NCBI RefSeq assembly: GCF_034933565.1 | Contig: NZ_JAYFNG010000019.1 | Location: 62,001 to 126,000, forward strand | Direction of reading: 5' to 3' | Source: Raineyella sp034933565 | Lineage (GTDB): Bacteria; Actinomycetota; Actinomycetes; Propionibacteriales; Propionibacteriaceae | Length of the DNA stretch: 64,000 nt | Shown here: in pieces, positions 1-8,991 of the stretch | Position numbering within the stretch: position 1 is the first letter of the stretch | Layout of the letters: each line of letters opens with the position of its first letter | The notes under the pieces: model-generated | The model's input: only the letters and a program-made list of their open reading frames with translations | Databases searched by the model: none | Told to the model about the DNA's origin: nothing | Made by a program: the position numbers and the translations under genes

Positions 1-2
1 CC

Positions 3-791
3 TTCGGCCCCTCCGACGGCGGCACCGACGCCAACGACTCCTGGGACTCCGGCGGTGACCCCGGCCTGCGCCGGGCCCGGTGGCGCAACTTCTGGGTGTT
101 GCTGTTCTTCTCCCGCGGGGTGCCGATGGTCGTCTCCGGCGACGAGTACGGCCGCACCCAGAACGGCAACAACAATCCGTGGGCGCTCAACACCGTCGGG
201 ATGTGGAACAACTGGGCCCAGACGGCGTCCCACGTGCCCACCCGGCTGCCGGTCGACCCCCGCAATCCGGCGGCGTTCGCCTACCACGACGTCGTCGGAC
301 AGACGGTCGCCCCCGAGGGGACCAACCCGCTGTTCGTCTTCGCCGCCCACGTCACACGGATCCGGCAGCGCGACCCCGGCCTGCGGCAACGCAACTGGGG
401 CGGCCTGGTCTTCGACAGTGGCGACGTCACCTACCTGTTCCGGCGCCCCGACCTGCAGGACTGGCCGGCGCCCGGCGACCGGGCGGTGTCGCTGGCCATC
501 GACGGCTCCCCGGTGGGCGGCCACACCTACCTGGTGATGATCAACATGAACGATCACCGCCAGGAGTTCCGGGTGCCCGGGACGGACGGGAGCTGGAAGC
601 GGATCATCGACACGGCGCCGTGGGCGGAGCACCACTTCAACTGCTGGGCCCCGGCCGAGGCCACCGTGATCGGCGAGGGGACGTACGTGGCCGGCCCCTG
701 GTCGGTGGTGGTGCTGCAGGGCGAGCGCAGCCACCGGGCGGGCGACGGGCCGGGTTTCGCAGACACCGATCGGTTCCACTACGCTTCGTAG
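3..791 (+). CDS. glgX: Glycogen debranching enzyme GlgX, C-terminal part
   Basis: These are the last 262 residues of a GH13 isoamylase-type debranching enzyme, which cleaves alpha-1,6 branch points of glycogen in the cytosol. The frame is open from base 3, so the N-terminal part and most of the catalytic barrel lie outside the window. The late barrel is recognisable from the segment GVPMVVSGDEYGRTQ followed by GNNNPW, which is typical of GlgX and TreX. A beta-rich C-terminal domain follows and ends at TAG. The next gene starts 18 bases on with its own strong ribosome site, so co-transcription with pntA is possible but not required. Confidence 0.9.
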   Translation, partial: FGPSDGGTDANDSWDSGGDPGLRRARWRNFWVLLFFSRGVPMVVSGDEYGRTQNGNNNPWALNTVGMWNNWAQTASHVPTRLPVDPRNPAAFAYHDVVGQTVAPEGTNPLFVFAAHVTRIRQRDPGLRQRNWGGLVFDSGDVTYLFRRPDLQDWPAPGDRAVSLAIDGSPVGGHTYLVMINMNDHRQEFRVPGTDGSWKRIIDTAPWAEHHFNCWAPAEATVIGEGTYVAGPWSVVVLQGERSHRAGDGPGFADTDRFHYAS

Positions 792-809
792 TGCTGAAGG
801 AGGTCCACG

Positions 810-2360
810 GTGCAAATCGGAGTGCCAAGGGAGTCCTCACCATCCGAGACCCGGGTGGCCGCGACTCCGTCTACCGTCCCGCAATTACTCAAACTCGGTT
901 ACGACGTGGTGGTGGAGCGAGGAGCCGGTCACCGGGCCAGTCTCCCGGACTCCGCGTACGAGGACGCCGGCGCCCGCTTCGGGACGCCCCAGGAGATCTG
1001 GGCGTCCGACGTCGTGCTGACCTGCAACCCGCCCACCGACGAGGAACTGGCCCTGATGCGGCCGGGTGCCACGCTGGTGTCGATGCTCTCCCCTGCCCTG
1101 CATCCCGAGGTGGCCGAACGCTACGCCGACGCCGGGATCAGCGCCCTGTCCCTGGACGCCGTGCCGCGCATCTCGCGGGCCCAGGCCCTCGACGTACTGT
1201 CGTCGATGGCCAACATCGCGGGCTACCGGGCGGTGATCGAGGCGGCCGAGGCGTACGGCGGGATGTTCACCGGACAGGTGACCGCCGCCGGCAAGGTGCC
1301 GCCGGCGAAGGTGTTCGTCGCCGGTGCCGGGGTCGCCGGCCTGGCCGCGATCGGCATCGCCGGCTCGATGGGCGCCCAGGTGCGGGCGTTCGACGTACGT
1401 CCCGAGGTCGGTGAGCAGATCGAGTCGATGGGCGCCGCCTTCGTCGAGGTCGGCGCCGTGGACACGAACGTCTCCGCCGACGGCTACGCCAAGGAGATGT
1501 CCGCCGACCAGGCCGCGCTGGCCGCCCGGATGTACGCCGAAGAGGCGCGCAACGCCGACATCGTGATCACCACCGCGCAGATCCGCGGCAGGGCCGCACC
1601 GATCCTGCTGACCGCCGAGATGATCGCCGCCATGAGGCCCGGCAGCGTCATCGTCGACATGGCCGCGTCCACCGGGGGCAACACCGAGCTCACCCGGGCC
1701 GACGAGAAGGTCGTCACCGACAACGGCGTGACGATCATCGGCTGGACCGACCTCGCCGGCCGGCTGCCCCGACAGGCCTCCCAGCTGTTCGGGACGAACC
1801 TGGTCAACCTGCTCAAGCTGGTCACCCCCGGCAAGGACGGCGAGCTGGTCCTCGACTTCGAGGACGAGGTCGTCCGGTCGATGACGGTCTCCCGCAAGGG
1901 TGCCGTCACCTGGCCGCCACCACCGGTCAAGGTGTCCGCCGCCCCCACCCCGGTCCCGGCGCCGGCGGCCGAGGTGGCCGTGCCCGCCGAGGACCCGGCC
2001 GCCGTCGCGAAGCGCAAGCGGACCCGCAACCTGGTCGCCGCCGGCCTGGCGATGGTGCTCTTCTTCCTGATCGGTGGGGCGTCGCCGCTGGGGATCCTCG
2101 GGCACTGGATGGTGCTGATGCTGGCGGTGTTCGTCGGCTTCTACGTGATCTCCAACGTCACCCACGCCCTGCACACCCCGCTGATGGCCGAGACGAACGC
2201 CATCTCGGGCATCATCATGGTCGGCGCCCTGCTGCAGGTCGGCAACTCCGACCCGGTGGTGATGGTGCTGTCCTGGGTGGCGATCCTCGTCGCGTCCATC
2301 AACGTCTTCGGCGGCTTCCTGGTGACCAACCGGATGCTCGCCATGTTCCGGAAGGGCTGA
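810..2360 (+). CDS. pntA: NAD(P) transhydrogenase subunit alpha (fused alpha1-alpha2)
   Basis: This is the proton-translocating transhydrogenase subunit that binds NAD(H). With PntB it couples hydride transfer between NADH and NADP+ to the proton gradient. The 516 residues contain an alanine-dehydrogenase-like domain with the Rossmann motif GAGVAG at residues 172-177, a Pro/Ala-rich linker near 370-400, and about three membrane helices after residue 405. The soluble and membrane parts, which are separate genes in many bacteria, are therefore one polypeptide here. The GTG start is supported by GAAGGAGG six bases upstream. The gene for PntB follows after six bases, so the two form an operon. 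Confidence 0.95.
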   Translation: MQIGVPRESSPSETRVAATPSTVPQLLKLGYDVVVERGAGHRASLPDSAYEDAGARFGTPQEIWASDVVLTCNPPTDEELALMRPGATLVSMLSPALHPEVAERYADAGISALSLDAVPRISRAQALDVLSSMANIAGYRAVIEAAEAYGGMFTGQVTAAGKVPPAKVFVAGAGVAGLAAIGIAGSMGAQVRAFDVRPEVGEQIESMGAAFVEVGAVDTNVSADGYAKEMSADQAALAARMYAEEARNADIVITTAQIRGRAAPILLTAEMIAAMRPGSVIVDMAASTGGNTELTRADEKVVTDNGVTIIGWTDLAGRLPRQASQLFGTNLVNLLKLVTPGKDGELVLDFEDEVVRSMTVSRKGAVTWPPPPVKVSAAPTPVPAPAAEVAVPAEDPAAVAKRKRTRNLVAAGLAMVLFFLIGGASPLGILGHWMVLMLAVFVGFYVISNVTHALHTPLMAETNAISGIIMVGALLQVGNSDPVVMVLSWVAILVASINVFGGFLVTNRMLAMFRKG

Positions 2361-2366
2361 GCGACG

Positions 2367-3758
2367 ATGCACCTCACCTCCATGGTGCCGGCCGCCTACA
2401 TCATCGCGGCCGTCCTGTTCATCCTCGCCCTGGCCGGTCTGTCCAGGCACGAGACCGCCCGGATGGGCAACGTCGCCGGCATGCTCGGCATGTTCATCGC
2501 CGTCGGCGGGGTGATCACCGAGGCGGTGACCACCGCGCCCCGCGGCTTCTGGGTCACCTCGCTGCTGATCGGCTCGGCCATGCTGATCGGTGCCGTGATC
2601 GGCACCTGGCGGGCCCGTACGGTCGAGATGACCGGCATGCCGCAGCTGATCGCGATGCTGCACTCCTTCGTCGGCCTGGCCGCTGTCCTGGTCGGCTTCA
2701 ACTCCTTCCTGGCCGCCGGGACCGAGGGTGGCGTCGCCCACCTGATCGAGGTCTTCGCCGGCGTGCTGATCGGCGCCTACACCCTCACCGGGTCGCTGGT
2801 GGCGTTCGGCAAGCTGAGCGGGCGCCTGACGTCCAAGCCGCTGATGATCCCCGGGCGCAACATGGTCAACCTGGCGATCGTCGTGGTCTGTGTGGCCCTC
2901 GGCGTGTGGTTCGTCCTGGTGCCGGGCCTGCTGCCGCTGGCGCTGATGACGGTGCTCGGCCTGGCCCTCGGCTGGCACATGGTCGCCTCGATCGGTGGCG
3001 GCGACATGCCGGTCGTGGTCTCGATGCTCAACTCCTACTCCGGATGGGCCGCGGCCGCCGCCGGCTTCATGCTGGGCAACGACCTGCTGATCGTCACCGG
3101 TGCCCTGGTCGGCTCCTCCGGTGCGATCCTGTCGTACCTGATGTGCCAGGCGATGAACCGCTCGTTCGTCTCGGTGATCCTCGGCGGGTTCGGCGAGGGC
3201 ACGACGACGTCGAGCGGACAGGCCCGGGAGTACGGCGACTACCACGAGACCACCGCCGCCGACGTGGCCCGGGAACTGACCGACGCGAAGTCCGTGGTGA
3301 TCACCCCGGGCTACGGCATGGCCGTCGCCCAGGCGCAGTACCCGGTCGCCGACCTGGCCCAGAAGCTGCGTGACCGCGGCGTGCAGGTGCGGTTCGGCAT
3401 CCACCCGGTGGCCGGCCGGCTGCCCGGCCACATGAACGTGCTGCTCGCCGAGGCCAAGGTGCCGTACGACATCGTGCTGGAGATGGACGAGATCAACGAG
3501 GACTTCGACGACACCGACGTGGTGCTGGTGATCGGCGCCAACGACACCGTCAACCCCGCGGCCCTCGACGAGCCGGACTCCCCGATCGCCGGCATGCCGG
3601 TGCTGGAGGTGTGGAAGGCCAAGGAAGTGGTGGTCTTCAAGCGGTCGATGAACCCCGGCTACGCCGGCGTGCAGAACCCGCTGTTCTTCCGCGACAACTC
3701 CGAGATGCTGTTCGGCGATGCCAAGGAGCGGGTGCAGGACATCATCGCCGCTCTCTGA
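2367..3758 (+). CDS. pntB: NAD(P) transhydrogenase subunit beta
   Basis: PntB is the membrane and NADP(H)-binding half of the transhydrogenase. The 463-residue protein begins with roughly eight or nine hydrophobic helices (to about residue 265). It ends in the soluble domain III with the nucleotide-binding motif VITPGYGMAVAQAQ and the segment VIGANDTVNPAA. It is of normal family length and starts with ATG six bases after pntA, so the subunits are almost certainly co-translated. A strong hairpin terminator lies 39 bases past the stop codon. The stop region also contains an imperfect direct repeat of CTGACGG...CCCGGACG. Confidence 0.95.
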   Translation: MHLTSMVPAAYIIAAVLFILALAGLSRHETARMGNVAGMLGMFIAVGGVITEAVTTAPRGFWVTSLLIGSAMLIGAVIGTWRARTVEMTGMPQLIAMLHSFVGLAAVLVGFNSFLAAGTEGGVAHLIEVFAGVLIGAYTLTGSLVAFGKLSGRLTSKPLMIPGRNMVNLAIVVVCVALGVWFVLVPGLLPLALMTVLGLALGWHMVASIGGGDMPVVVSMLNSYSGWAAAAAGFMLGNDLLIVTGALVGSSGAILSYLMCQAMNRSFVSVILGGFGEGTTTSSGQAREYGDYHETTAADVARELTDAKSVVITPGYGMAVAQAQYPVADLAQKLRDRGVQVRFGIHPVAGRLPGHMNVLLAEAKVPYDIVLEMDEINEDFDDTDVVLVIGANDTVNPAALDEPDSPIAGMPVLEVWKAKEVVVFKRSMNPGYAGVQNPLFFRDNSEMLFGDAKERVQDIIAAL

Positions 3759-3796
3759 CGGCCCGGACGCGCCCTGACGGTCGCCCGGACGAGTCG

Positions 3797-3837
3797 ACCC
3801 CCGGTCAGGATCCCTTTGGGGGACCCTGACCGGGGGT
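3797..3837. terminator. Strong hairpin between pntB and the convergent phosphoribosyltransferase
   Basis: Arms 3797-3809 and 3825-3837 are perfectly complementary over 13 bases (ACCCCCGGTCAGG and its complement). After one mismatch, four further pairs close a five-base loop. The hairpin sits in the 160-base gap between two convergent genes and has no long T tract, as is common in high-GC Actinobacteria. It probably terminates transcription from both sides. Confidence 0.8.
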
Positions 3838-3918
3838 ACGTCGTCGTGGGCACGCGCCCTCCACCGCGGCCTGCCCGGGTCAGGTCCCCGACCGGGTCAC
3901 GTCACGGATCGGCCCGGC

Positions 3919-4458
3919 TCAGACCGGGTCGGCCCGGAGAGCCTCCGCATCCTCAGCGCCGACGCCCTCCGGCCGCGGCACGCTGGGCTCGGTGATGGGC
4001 GGCAGCGTCGACCACGGGAAATCGATCCAGCGGTCGGTGTAGCGCCAGACATAGTCCGCGTGCAAGCGGGTGTGCGGCTTCTCGAAGATGACCGCGGTCC
4101 GCGTCTCGGCGGCGTGCTGGAGCAGGAAGTCCTGGGTGAACTTCAGTGTGGTGCCGGTGTCGGAGACGTCGTCGGCGATCAGCACCTTCAGGCCGCGCAG
4201 ATCGTGCGGCTGCGGGCTCGGGGGGAGCAGGACGGGTGCCGGGAGACGGTCGTTGATCCCGGTGTAGAACTCGACGTTCATCTCGGTGATCTGCTTGATG
4301 TCGAGGGCGTAGCCGAGCGCACCACCGAAGGGCAGCCCACCCCGGGCGATGCACATGATGATGTCGGGGACGAACCCGTCGTCGACGATCATCTGGGCGA
4401 CCTCCCGGACGGCGACGCCGAAACCGGGATACGTCAGGACCTCGTGCTCCTCGCTCAT
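3919..4458 (-). CDS. Phosphoribosyltransferase (PRTase fold)
   Basis: This is a 179-residue type I phosphoribosyltransferase of the purine salvage type. The PRPP-binding loop is explicit: VLIADDVSDTGTT at residues 92-104, preceded by the substrate-side segment IMCIARGGLPFGG. Transfer of a ribose 5-phosphate group from PRPP to a nucleobase is the expected reaction, but the base cannot be read from sequence. Hypoxanthine, guanine or xanthine are all possible. The ATG at 4458 gives the MSEEHEVLTYPGFG start; the upstream in-frame sequence lies antisense to the neighbouring GNAT gene. The gene is divergent from that gene, with 78 bases between them. Confidence 0.85.
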   Translation of the reverse strand: MSEEHEVLTYPGFGVAVREVAQMIVDDGFVPDIIMCIARGGLPFGGALGYALDIKQITEMNVEFYTGINDRLPAPVLLPPSPQPHDLRGLKVLIADDVSDTGTTLKFTQDFLLQHAAETRTAVIFEKPHTRLHADYVWRYTDRWIDFPWSTLPPITEPSVPRPEGVGAEDAEALRADPV

Positions 4459-4536
4459 GCGGATCACCCTATCCCCCTGCTTCCCGGCCCTGCGAAGGTC
4501 CGGGGTGCACGCCGCGGAGCCCGCTAGGCTGCCGCC

Positions 4537-5049
4537 ATGGAGCTTCGCTGGGCCGGGCCCGAGGACGCCGCGCTGGTCGAGGAGGCCCTGCTCGGGATCG
4601 CCGACGCGGACCCGGCGCAGCCGGCGGCGGGCCTCGAGCAGCTGCGTGGCGACCCGGCCCTGTCGCGCTGTCCGGTGGACTTCGCCGCGGAGGGCGCGGC
4701 CGCCGAGGAGGTGGCGCCGCGCCGCCCGTTCGGCGTTGTCGCCGAGCTGGCCGGTCGGCCGGTCGGCCTGGTCTGGACGGTCTTCTCCCCCGCCGACGCC
4801 CCGGGGCCCGGCTTCGTCAGCGCCGAGGCCCCGGAGGTCCGGCTGTGGGTCCGTGACGGGTTCCGTGGCCGGGGCATCGGGCGTACGCTGCTCGGCTCGT
4901 TGGTCCTCGAGGCGCAGGCCCGCCGGCTGCCCGGGCTGAGCGTGTCGGTGGATGCCTTCTCCCCGGCGGTGCGGCTGTTCTTCGAGGCCGGGTTCCGTAC
5001 GGTCGGGGCCGGCGGTCACGGCGAGACGATGCTGCTCTCGCTGCGCTGA
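4537..5049 (+). CDS. GNAT family N-acetyltransferase
   Basis: This is a 170-residue acetyltransferase of the GNAT superfamily, expected to move an acetyl group from acetyl-CoA to an unknown amine. Acetyl-CoA binding motif A is visible as VRDGFRGRGIGRTLLGSLV, beginning near residue 105. The last strand, FFEAGFRTVG, is typical of the family. The gene has no close functional partner. It converges on the adenine methylase, and the two coding regions overlap by 34 bases at their 3' ends. The substrate is unknown. Confidence 0.85.
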   Translation: MELRWAGPEDAALVEEALLGIADADPAQPAAGLEQLRGDPALSRCPVDFAAEGAAAEEVAPRRPFGVVAELAGRPVGLVWTVFSPADAPGPGFVSAEAPEVRLWVRDGFRGRGIGRTLLGSLVLEAQARRLPGLSVSVDAFSPAVRLFFEAGFRTVGAGGHGETMLLSLR

Positions 5050-6098
5050 CCCTCGTGCTGCGCGGCCTCGATCGCCGCCAGCCGCTCGCGGTCCCCGGCG
5101 AGCACGATGTACTCGGTGGTCGAGCGCGCCCCGGGCCGGCCGACCTTGCGGCCCTTCCCGTCGTACACCCCGATCACCGAGCCGATGTGGCGCCGTGCGT
5201 CGAAGGCGAGGACCGCCACGTGCTCGGCCCGGTCGCGACACATCCGCTCGACCTCGGCGCGGCTGACGAAGGACTCGTCACTGATCGACACGGCGACCAC
5301 CTCGGCCCGCAGGTCACCGATCACCGAGGCGAGCGCCGAGGACATCGTCCGGCGGCCGTTGAACGGGCTCTTGGTCGCATCGTCGCGACAGTCGACCCGC
5401 TTGCACGCCACCCCGTACACCTCCGGCTCGTCCCAGCGCACCAGGGTCTCCCAGATGTGGTAGTTCGTGTAGTAGCGGTGCTGGTTGTACGGCGGGTCGA
5501 GGTAGGCCAGGTCCACCGGCGGCAGCGCCCCGGCGACCGCCACCGCGTCCGCGCGGACCGCCCGCCCGGTGCCGGGGATGAACTCCGGCACCGCCAGCCG
5601 GAGCTCCTGGTACGACCGGGGCGACCATCTCTTCAGGTACGCCATCTGCAGGCCCACGGTCGAGTCCACCGCGTCGGCCGCCTCCAGCAGACTGGTCACC
5701 AGCACCGGCCACAGCGGCGTACCGGCCCAGCGCTCGTCGATCGCCGTACGGATCGCGTCGATCCGCCGCCCGTTGTGCGGCTGGAAGTAGCGCGACCGGT
5801 GGCAGTACGTCTCGGTCACGTACCCGTCGGTGCCCGGCAGGGCGTTGAGCTCGTCGACCGCGGCCTGCACCGCGGCGACGTCGACCGTCGCAGCGTCCGG
5901 CTCGACGTAGGTCCGGGCGAAGACCTCGGAGTAGCGCGCGATGTCCACCGCCGTCACGTACGCTCCCCGGCGACAGAACTCCTGCGCCACCCGGGTCGTC
6001 CCGGTGAACAGGTCGAGGGCCGTACGTGCCTCGACCGCCTCGGCCAGCCGGCCGAGGACAGGGACGAGGGTGCGCTTGGACCCGAGGTACTTGATCAC
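5016..6098 (-). CDS. D12-class adenine-specific DNA methyltransferase
   Basis: This is a 360-residue N6-adenine DNA methylase. The start VIKYLGSKRTL matches the usual N-terminus of the D12 class, and the GTG at 6098 was chosen for that reason. The AdoMet site is ALDLFTGTTRVAQEF near residue 30, and the catalytic motif is YLDPPYNQH near residue 200. No restriction nuclease or specificity gene lies next to it, so it behaves as an orphan methylase within housekeeping genes. Its 3' end overlaps the GNAT gene by 34 bases. Three 21-base tandem repeats lie immediately upstream of its start. The target site is unknown. Confidence 0.88.
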   Translation of the reverse strand: MIKYLGSKRTLVPVLGRLAEAVEARTALDLFTGTTRVAQEFCRRGAYVTAVDIARYSEVFARTYVEPDAATVDVAAVQAAVDELNALPGTDGYVTETYCHRSRYFQPHNGRRIDAIRTAIDERWAGTPLWPVLVTSLLEAADAVDSTVGLQMAYLKRWSPRSYQELRLAVPEFIPGTGRAVRADAVAVAGALPPVDLAYLDPPYNQHRYYTNYHIWETLVRWDEPEVYGVACKRVDCRDDATKSPFNGRRTMSSALASVIGDLRAEVVAVSISDESFVSRAEVERMCRDRAEHVAVLAFDARRHIGSVIGVYDGKGRKVGRPGARSTTEYIVLAGDRERLAAIEAAQHEGQRSESSIVSP

Positions 6099-6101
6099 GC
6101 G

Positions 6102-6164
6102 GTGCCGATGGTCGCAGGGTACGTGCAGATGGTCGCGGAGTACGTGCCGATGGTCACAGAGTGC
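6102..6164. repeat. Three 21-base tandem repeats between methylase and metallopeptidase
   Basis: Copies at 6102-6122, 6123-6143 and 6144-6164 share the core GTGC(C/A)GATGGTC(G/A)C. The array fills the gap upstream of the methylase start, and the third copy contains the stop codon of the metallopeptidase gene at 6154-6156. There are no spacers, so it is not a CRISPR array. Confidence 0.9.
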
Positions 6165-7020
6165 GCGCCGACCAGGTGTCACAGGTGTTCGGGTCACCGG
6201 AGCGGTAGCCCTGCAGCAGCCACTTCTCCCGTTGCGCGGACGAGCCGTGGGTCCACGCCTCCCGGTCCACCCGGCCGGTGGTGTTCTGCTGGATCCGGTC
6301 GTCGCCGATGGCCTGGGCGGCCGCCCGGGCCTCGCGGATGTCCTGCTCGGTGACCTGGGCGATCGGCCCCTTGGTGTCCTTCGCCGCATTGGCGAACCAC
6401 ACGCCGGCGAAGCAGTCGGCCTGCAGCTCGGACCGGACGGAGGCGGAGTCGGCGCCGGTGCCGCCCTTGCTCACCTGGCCGAGCACGCCGATCTGGTTCT
6501 GCACGTGGTGGCCGTACTCGTGCGCCATCACGTACGCCTCGACCGCGGGGGTCGAGGTGGCGCCGAACTGCTGCTTCAGCGTGGTGAAGAACGACTCGTC
6601 GAGGTAGACCTTCTCGTCGGCCGGGCAGTAGAAGGGACCGACCGCCGAGGTGGCGGTGCCGCACCCGGTCTGGATCTGTCCGGTGAACATCACGAACTGG
6701 TTGGCCGGGGTGTAGCCCTTGACCACGCTGCCCCAGTAGCGGTCCAGCGAGTTCTGGTAGGCGACGAAGCGGCACTGCGGATTGGCCTCGATGTCCTTGA
6801 CCGTCGTGCACTTCTGCAGGGTGTTCTGCCCGGTGGAGGTGCTGGCCGTGTCGACGGGCTGGTCGCCGCCGAGGATGTTGGCCGGGTCGATGCCGAAGAA
6901 GAGCGCCACCAGGATCAGGACCAGGCCGCCGATGCCACCGATCGCGATCCGCCCGCCACCGCCACCACCGCCCGACGTGGCGCGGGAGGGGTCGAGGTCG
7001 GCATTCTCGTTGAACTTCAT
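6154..7020 (-). CDS. Neutral zinc metallopeptidase (YpfJ-like)
   Basis: This is a 288-residue membrane-anchored zinc metallopeptidase. A glycine-rich stretch (residues 17-23) precedes one hydrophobic helix at about 27-43, so the catalytic part is outside the membrane. The zinc site HEYGHH lies at residues 167-172, followed by SELQADCFAGVWF, which carries the expected downstream acidic ligand. The final DTWSARTL is close to the family C-terminus. The ATG at 7020 (MKFNENADL) is preferred over one five codons upstream because GGGAG is correctly placed before it. The substrate is unknown. Confidence 0.88.
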   Translation of the reverse strand: MKFNENADLDPSRATSGGGGGGGRIAIGGIGGLVLILVALFFGIDPANILGGDQPVDTASTSTGQNTLQKCTTVKDIEANPQCRFVAYQNSLDRYWGSVVKGYTPANQFVMFTGQIQTGCGTATSAVGPFYCPADEKVYLDESFFTTLKQQFGATSTPAVEAYVMAHEYGHHVQNQIGVLGQVSKGGTGADSASVRSELQADCFAGVWFANAAKDTKGPIAQVTEQDIREARAAAQAIGDDRIQQNTTGRVDREAWTHGSSAQREKWLLQGYRSGDPNTCDTWSARTL

Positions 7021-7142
7021 CAGCGTCTCCCGCACAGATCGCCGGCGCGCCGGTCGAGGAACGGACCATCATCACCGTCGTACGGTGCTGCCCCACGATC
7101 CTACCGCGAGGCACGGCGCCGGGTCGGTGCCAGCGCCGCCGG

Positions 7143-7943
7143 TCAGTTCTGGCGGAAGTACGACAGCAGCCGGAGCAACTCGGTGTAGAGCCACACCATC
7201 GTGACGGTCAAGCCGAACGCGGCGACCCAGGACTGGTCGGCCGGGGCCCCTCGGCGGACGCCGTCCTCGATGGACGCGAAGTCGACCAGCAGGTTCATCG
7301 TGGCCAGCCCGATCGCGACGGCCGTCACGAGGAAGGCCAGCCCGCCGGCCTGGGGTCCGAAGCCGATGATCCCGGTGCGGACGCCGAACAGCGACAGCAC
7401 GAAGTTGAGCAGATAAACGACGGCCAGTGCGCCGGTGGCGATCATCAGACCGCGCGAGATCCGGTTGGCGAAGCGCTCGAGGTTGAAGATCTTGTAGCTG
7501 GCCAGGACGAGGCCGGCGACGACGAAGGTGGCGATCACGGCCTGGACCACGATGCCGGGGAACAGACTCTCCAGGAAGCTGGAGAAGATCCCGATGAAGA
7601 TGCCCTCGAGGGCGGCGTACGTGATCACCATGCCGGGGCGGACGCCTCGGCGGCCGATGACGAGGAAGGAGACCACCAGGGCCGCGACGGCCGAGCCGAT
7701 CCAGGCCACGCCGACCAGCGCCGGGGGGACCAGGAGCCACGACGCGGCAGCCGCCAGGACGACGACTCCGAGGGTGAGGGCGGTCTTGGTGACCACGTCG
7801 TCCATCGTCATCCGGTCGACGGGCTGCGGGGCGGCGTACGGGTCGAAGCCCTGGCCCTGGTATTGCGGAGCATAACCGGCCTGTTGCCCGGCCTGCGGGT
7901 TGAACGAGGCCGAGCGGTTGAGCACGGGATTGTTGGAACGCAT
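7143..7943 (-). CDS. Bax inhibitor-1/YccA family membrane protein
   Basis: This is a 266-residue integral membrane protein of the Bax1-I/YccA superfamily. A Gln/Pro-rich cytosolic N-terminus of about 45 residues precedes seven predicted hydrophobic helices. The family-typical segments ITYAALEGIFIG and ASIEDGVRRGAP are present. The protein may act in membrane stress or ion leak, as proposed for relatives, but no specific job can be assigned here. AGAAGGA lies ten bases upstream of the ATG. Confidence 0.88.
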   Translation of the reverse strand: MRSNNPVLNRSASFNPQAGQQAGYAPQYQGQGFDPYAAPQPVDRMTMDDVVTKTALTLGVVVLAAAASWLLVPPALVGVAWIGSAVAALVVSFLVIGRRGVRPGMVITYAALEGIFIGIFSSFLESLFPGIVVQAVIATFVVAGLVLASYKIFNLERFANRISRGLMIATGALAVVYLLNFVLSLFGVRTGIIGFGPQAGGLAFLVTAVAIGLATMNLLVDFASIEDGVRRGAPADQSWVAAFGLTVTMVWLYTELLRLLSYFRQN

Positions 7944-8108
7944 GCGCGTGAATCCTTCTGTTCAGGAGGTACGCCCCCATCGTACGGAGCCGACGGGGCG
8001 ATCCGGGATGTCCGGCCCGAGCCCCGGGACAAACCCGGAGGACCCCTGAGGTCGGCCACACCCGACCGTCCCGAGGGCCGACACGACTCCCGACAGGCCC
8101 GGCGGCCT

Positions 8109-8924
8109 TCACTCCGCCCGGGAGAACTCCGAGGCCTCGGCGACCAGCTCGGGGGTGAGGGGGACGCCGGTGTAGCGCTCGAACTGGCGCGCCGCCTGCA
8201 GGGCGATCACCTCGGCGCCGGTGATCAGGTGTTTGTCCTGCGCGCGCCCGGCCCGGATCAGCGGGGTCAGGGCCGGGAGGGCGACCACGTCGAAGACGAC
8301 GCTCGCCGCCGCGATCTGAGCGTCGGAGAAGGACTGGGTGTCGGCCTGCGGCCCGTTCATGCCCAGCGGGGTGACGTTGACCAGCACCTGCGCGCCGGGC
8401 GCGGGGTCCTCGGCGACCCAGCGGTAGCCGTACGTGTCCGCGAGGGCCGGACCGGCCGCGGTGTTGCGCGCGACCACGGTCAGGTCGTCGAACCCGGCAC
8501 CGCGGAAGGCCGCCACCACCGCCTTGGCCATGCCGCCCGATCCCCGGACCAGGACCGGCAGGGAGGGGTCGACCCGGTGGCTCGCCAGCAGGCTGGCGAC
8601 CGCCTCGTAGTCGGTGTTGGAGGCCGACAGCCGGCCCCCGTCGTTGACGATCGTGTTGACCGACTCGATCGCCGCCGCGGACGGCTCCATCTCGTCGACC
8701 AGCGCGATCACCGCTTCCTTGAACGGCATGGACACCGAGCAGCCGCGGATGCCCAGGGCCCGTACGCCCCGGATGGCCCCCTCGAGGTCGTCGGTCGAGA
8801 AGGCCTTGTAGATGTAGTTGAGGCCCAGCTTGTCGTAGAGGTAGTTGTGGAAACGGGTACCGATGTCGGACGGTCGCCCCGACAGCGAGATGCAGAGGGT
8901 CATGTCCTTGTTGAGGATGGGCAT
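8109..8924 (-). CDS. aroE: Shikimate 5-dehydrogenase
   Basis: This is a 271-residue NADP-dependent shikimate dehydrogenase, which reduces 3-dehydroshikimate to shikimate in aromatic amino-acid synthesis. The substrate-binding Ser-x-Ser pair is in CISLSGRPSD, the catalytic lysine is K69 in SMPFKEAV, and its partner aspartate is D105 in SNTDYEAV. The glycine-rich nucleotide loop is VRGSGGMAKAV. The start MPILNKDMTL at 8924 is one option; an ATG seven codons later (8903) is almost as good. No other shikimate-pathway gene is nearby, so it could be a side paralogue rather than the main AroE. Confidence 0.85.
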   Translation of the reverse strand: MPILNKDMTLCISLSGRPSDIGTRFHNYLYDKLGLNYIYKAFSTDDLEGAIRGVRALGIRGCSVSMPFKEAVIALVDEMEPSAAAIESVNTIVNDGGRLSASNTDYEAVASLLASHRVDPSLPVLVRGSGGMAKAVVAAFRGAGFDDLTVVARNTAAGPALADTYGYRWVAEDPAPGAQVLVNVTPLGMNGPQADTQSFSDAQIAAASVVFDVVALPALTPLIRAGRAQDKHLITGAEVIALQAARQFERYTGVPLTPELVAEASEFSRAE

Positions 8925-8991
8925 GGGGCCATTGTGGGCCGTCCTCCGCGCCGGGGCGCAGGGGCATCCGGGCATCACCGCAGGCCGGCGA

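Noticed and set aside
885..3431. An 848-codon open frame antisense to pntAB
   Set aside because: High GC leaves long stop-free antisense frames. The product is His/Arg/Gly/Asp-rich with no domain, while pntA and pntB on the other strand are certain.
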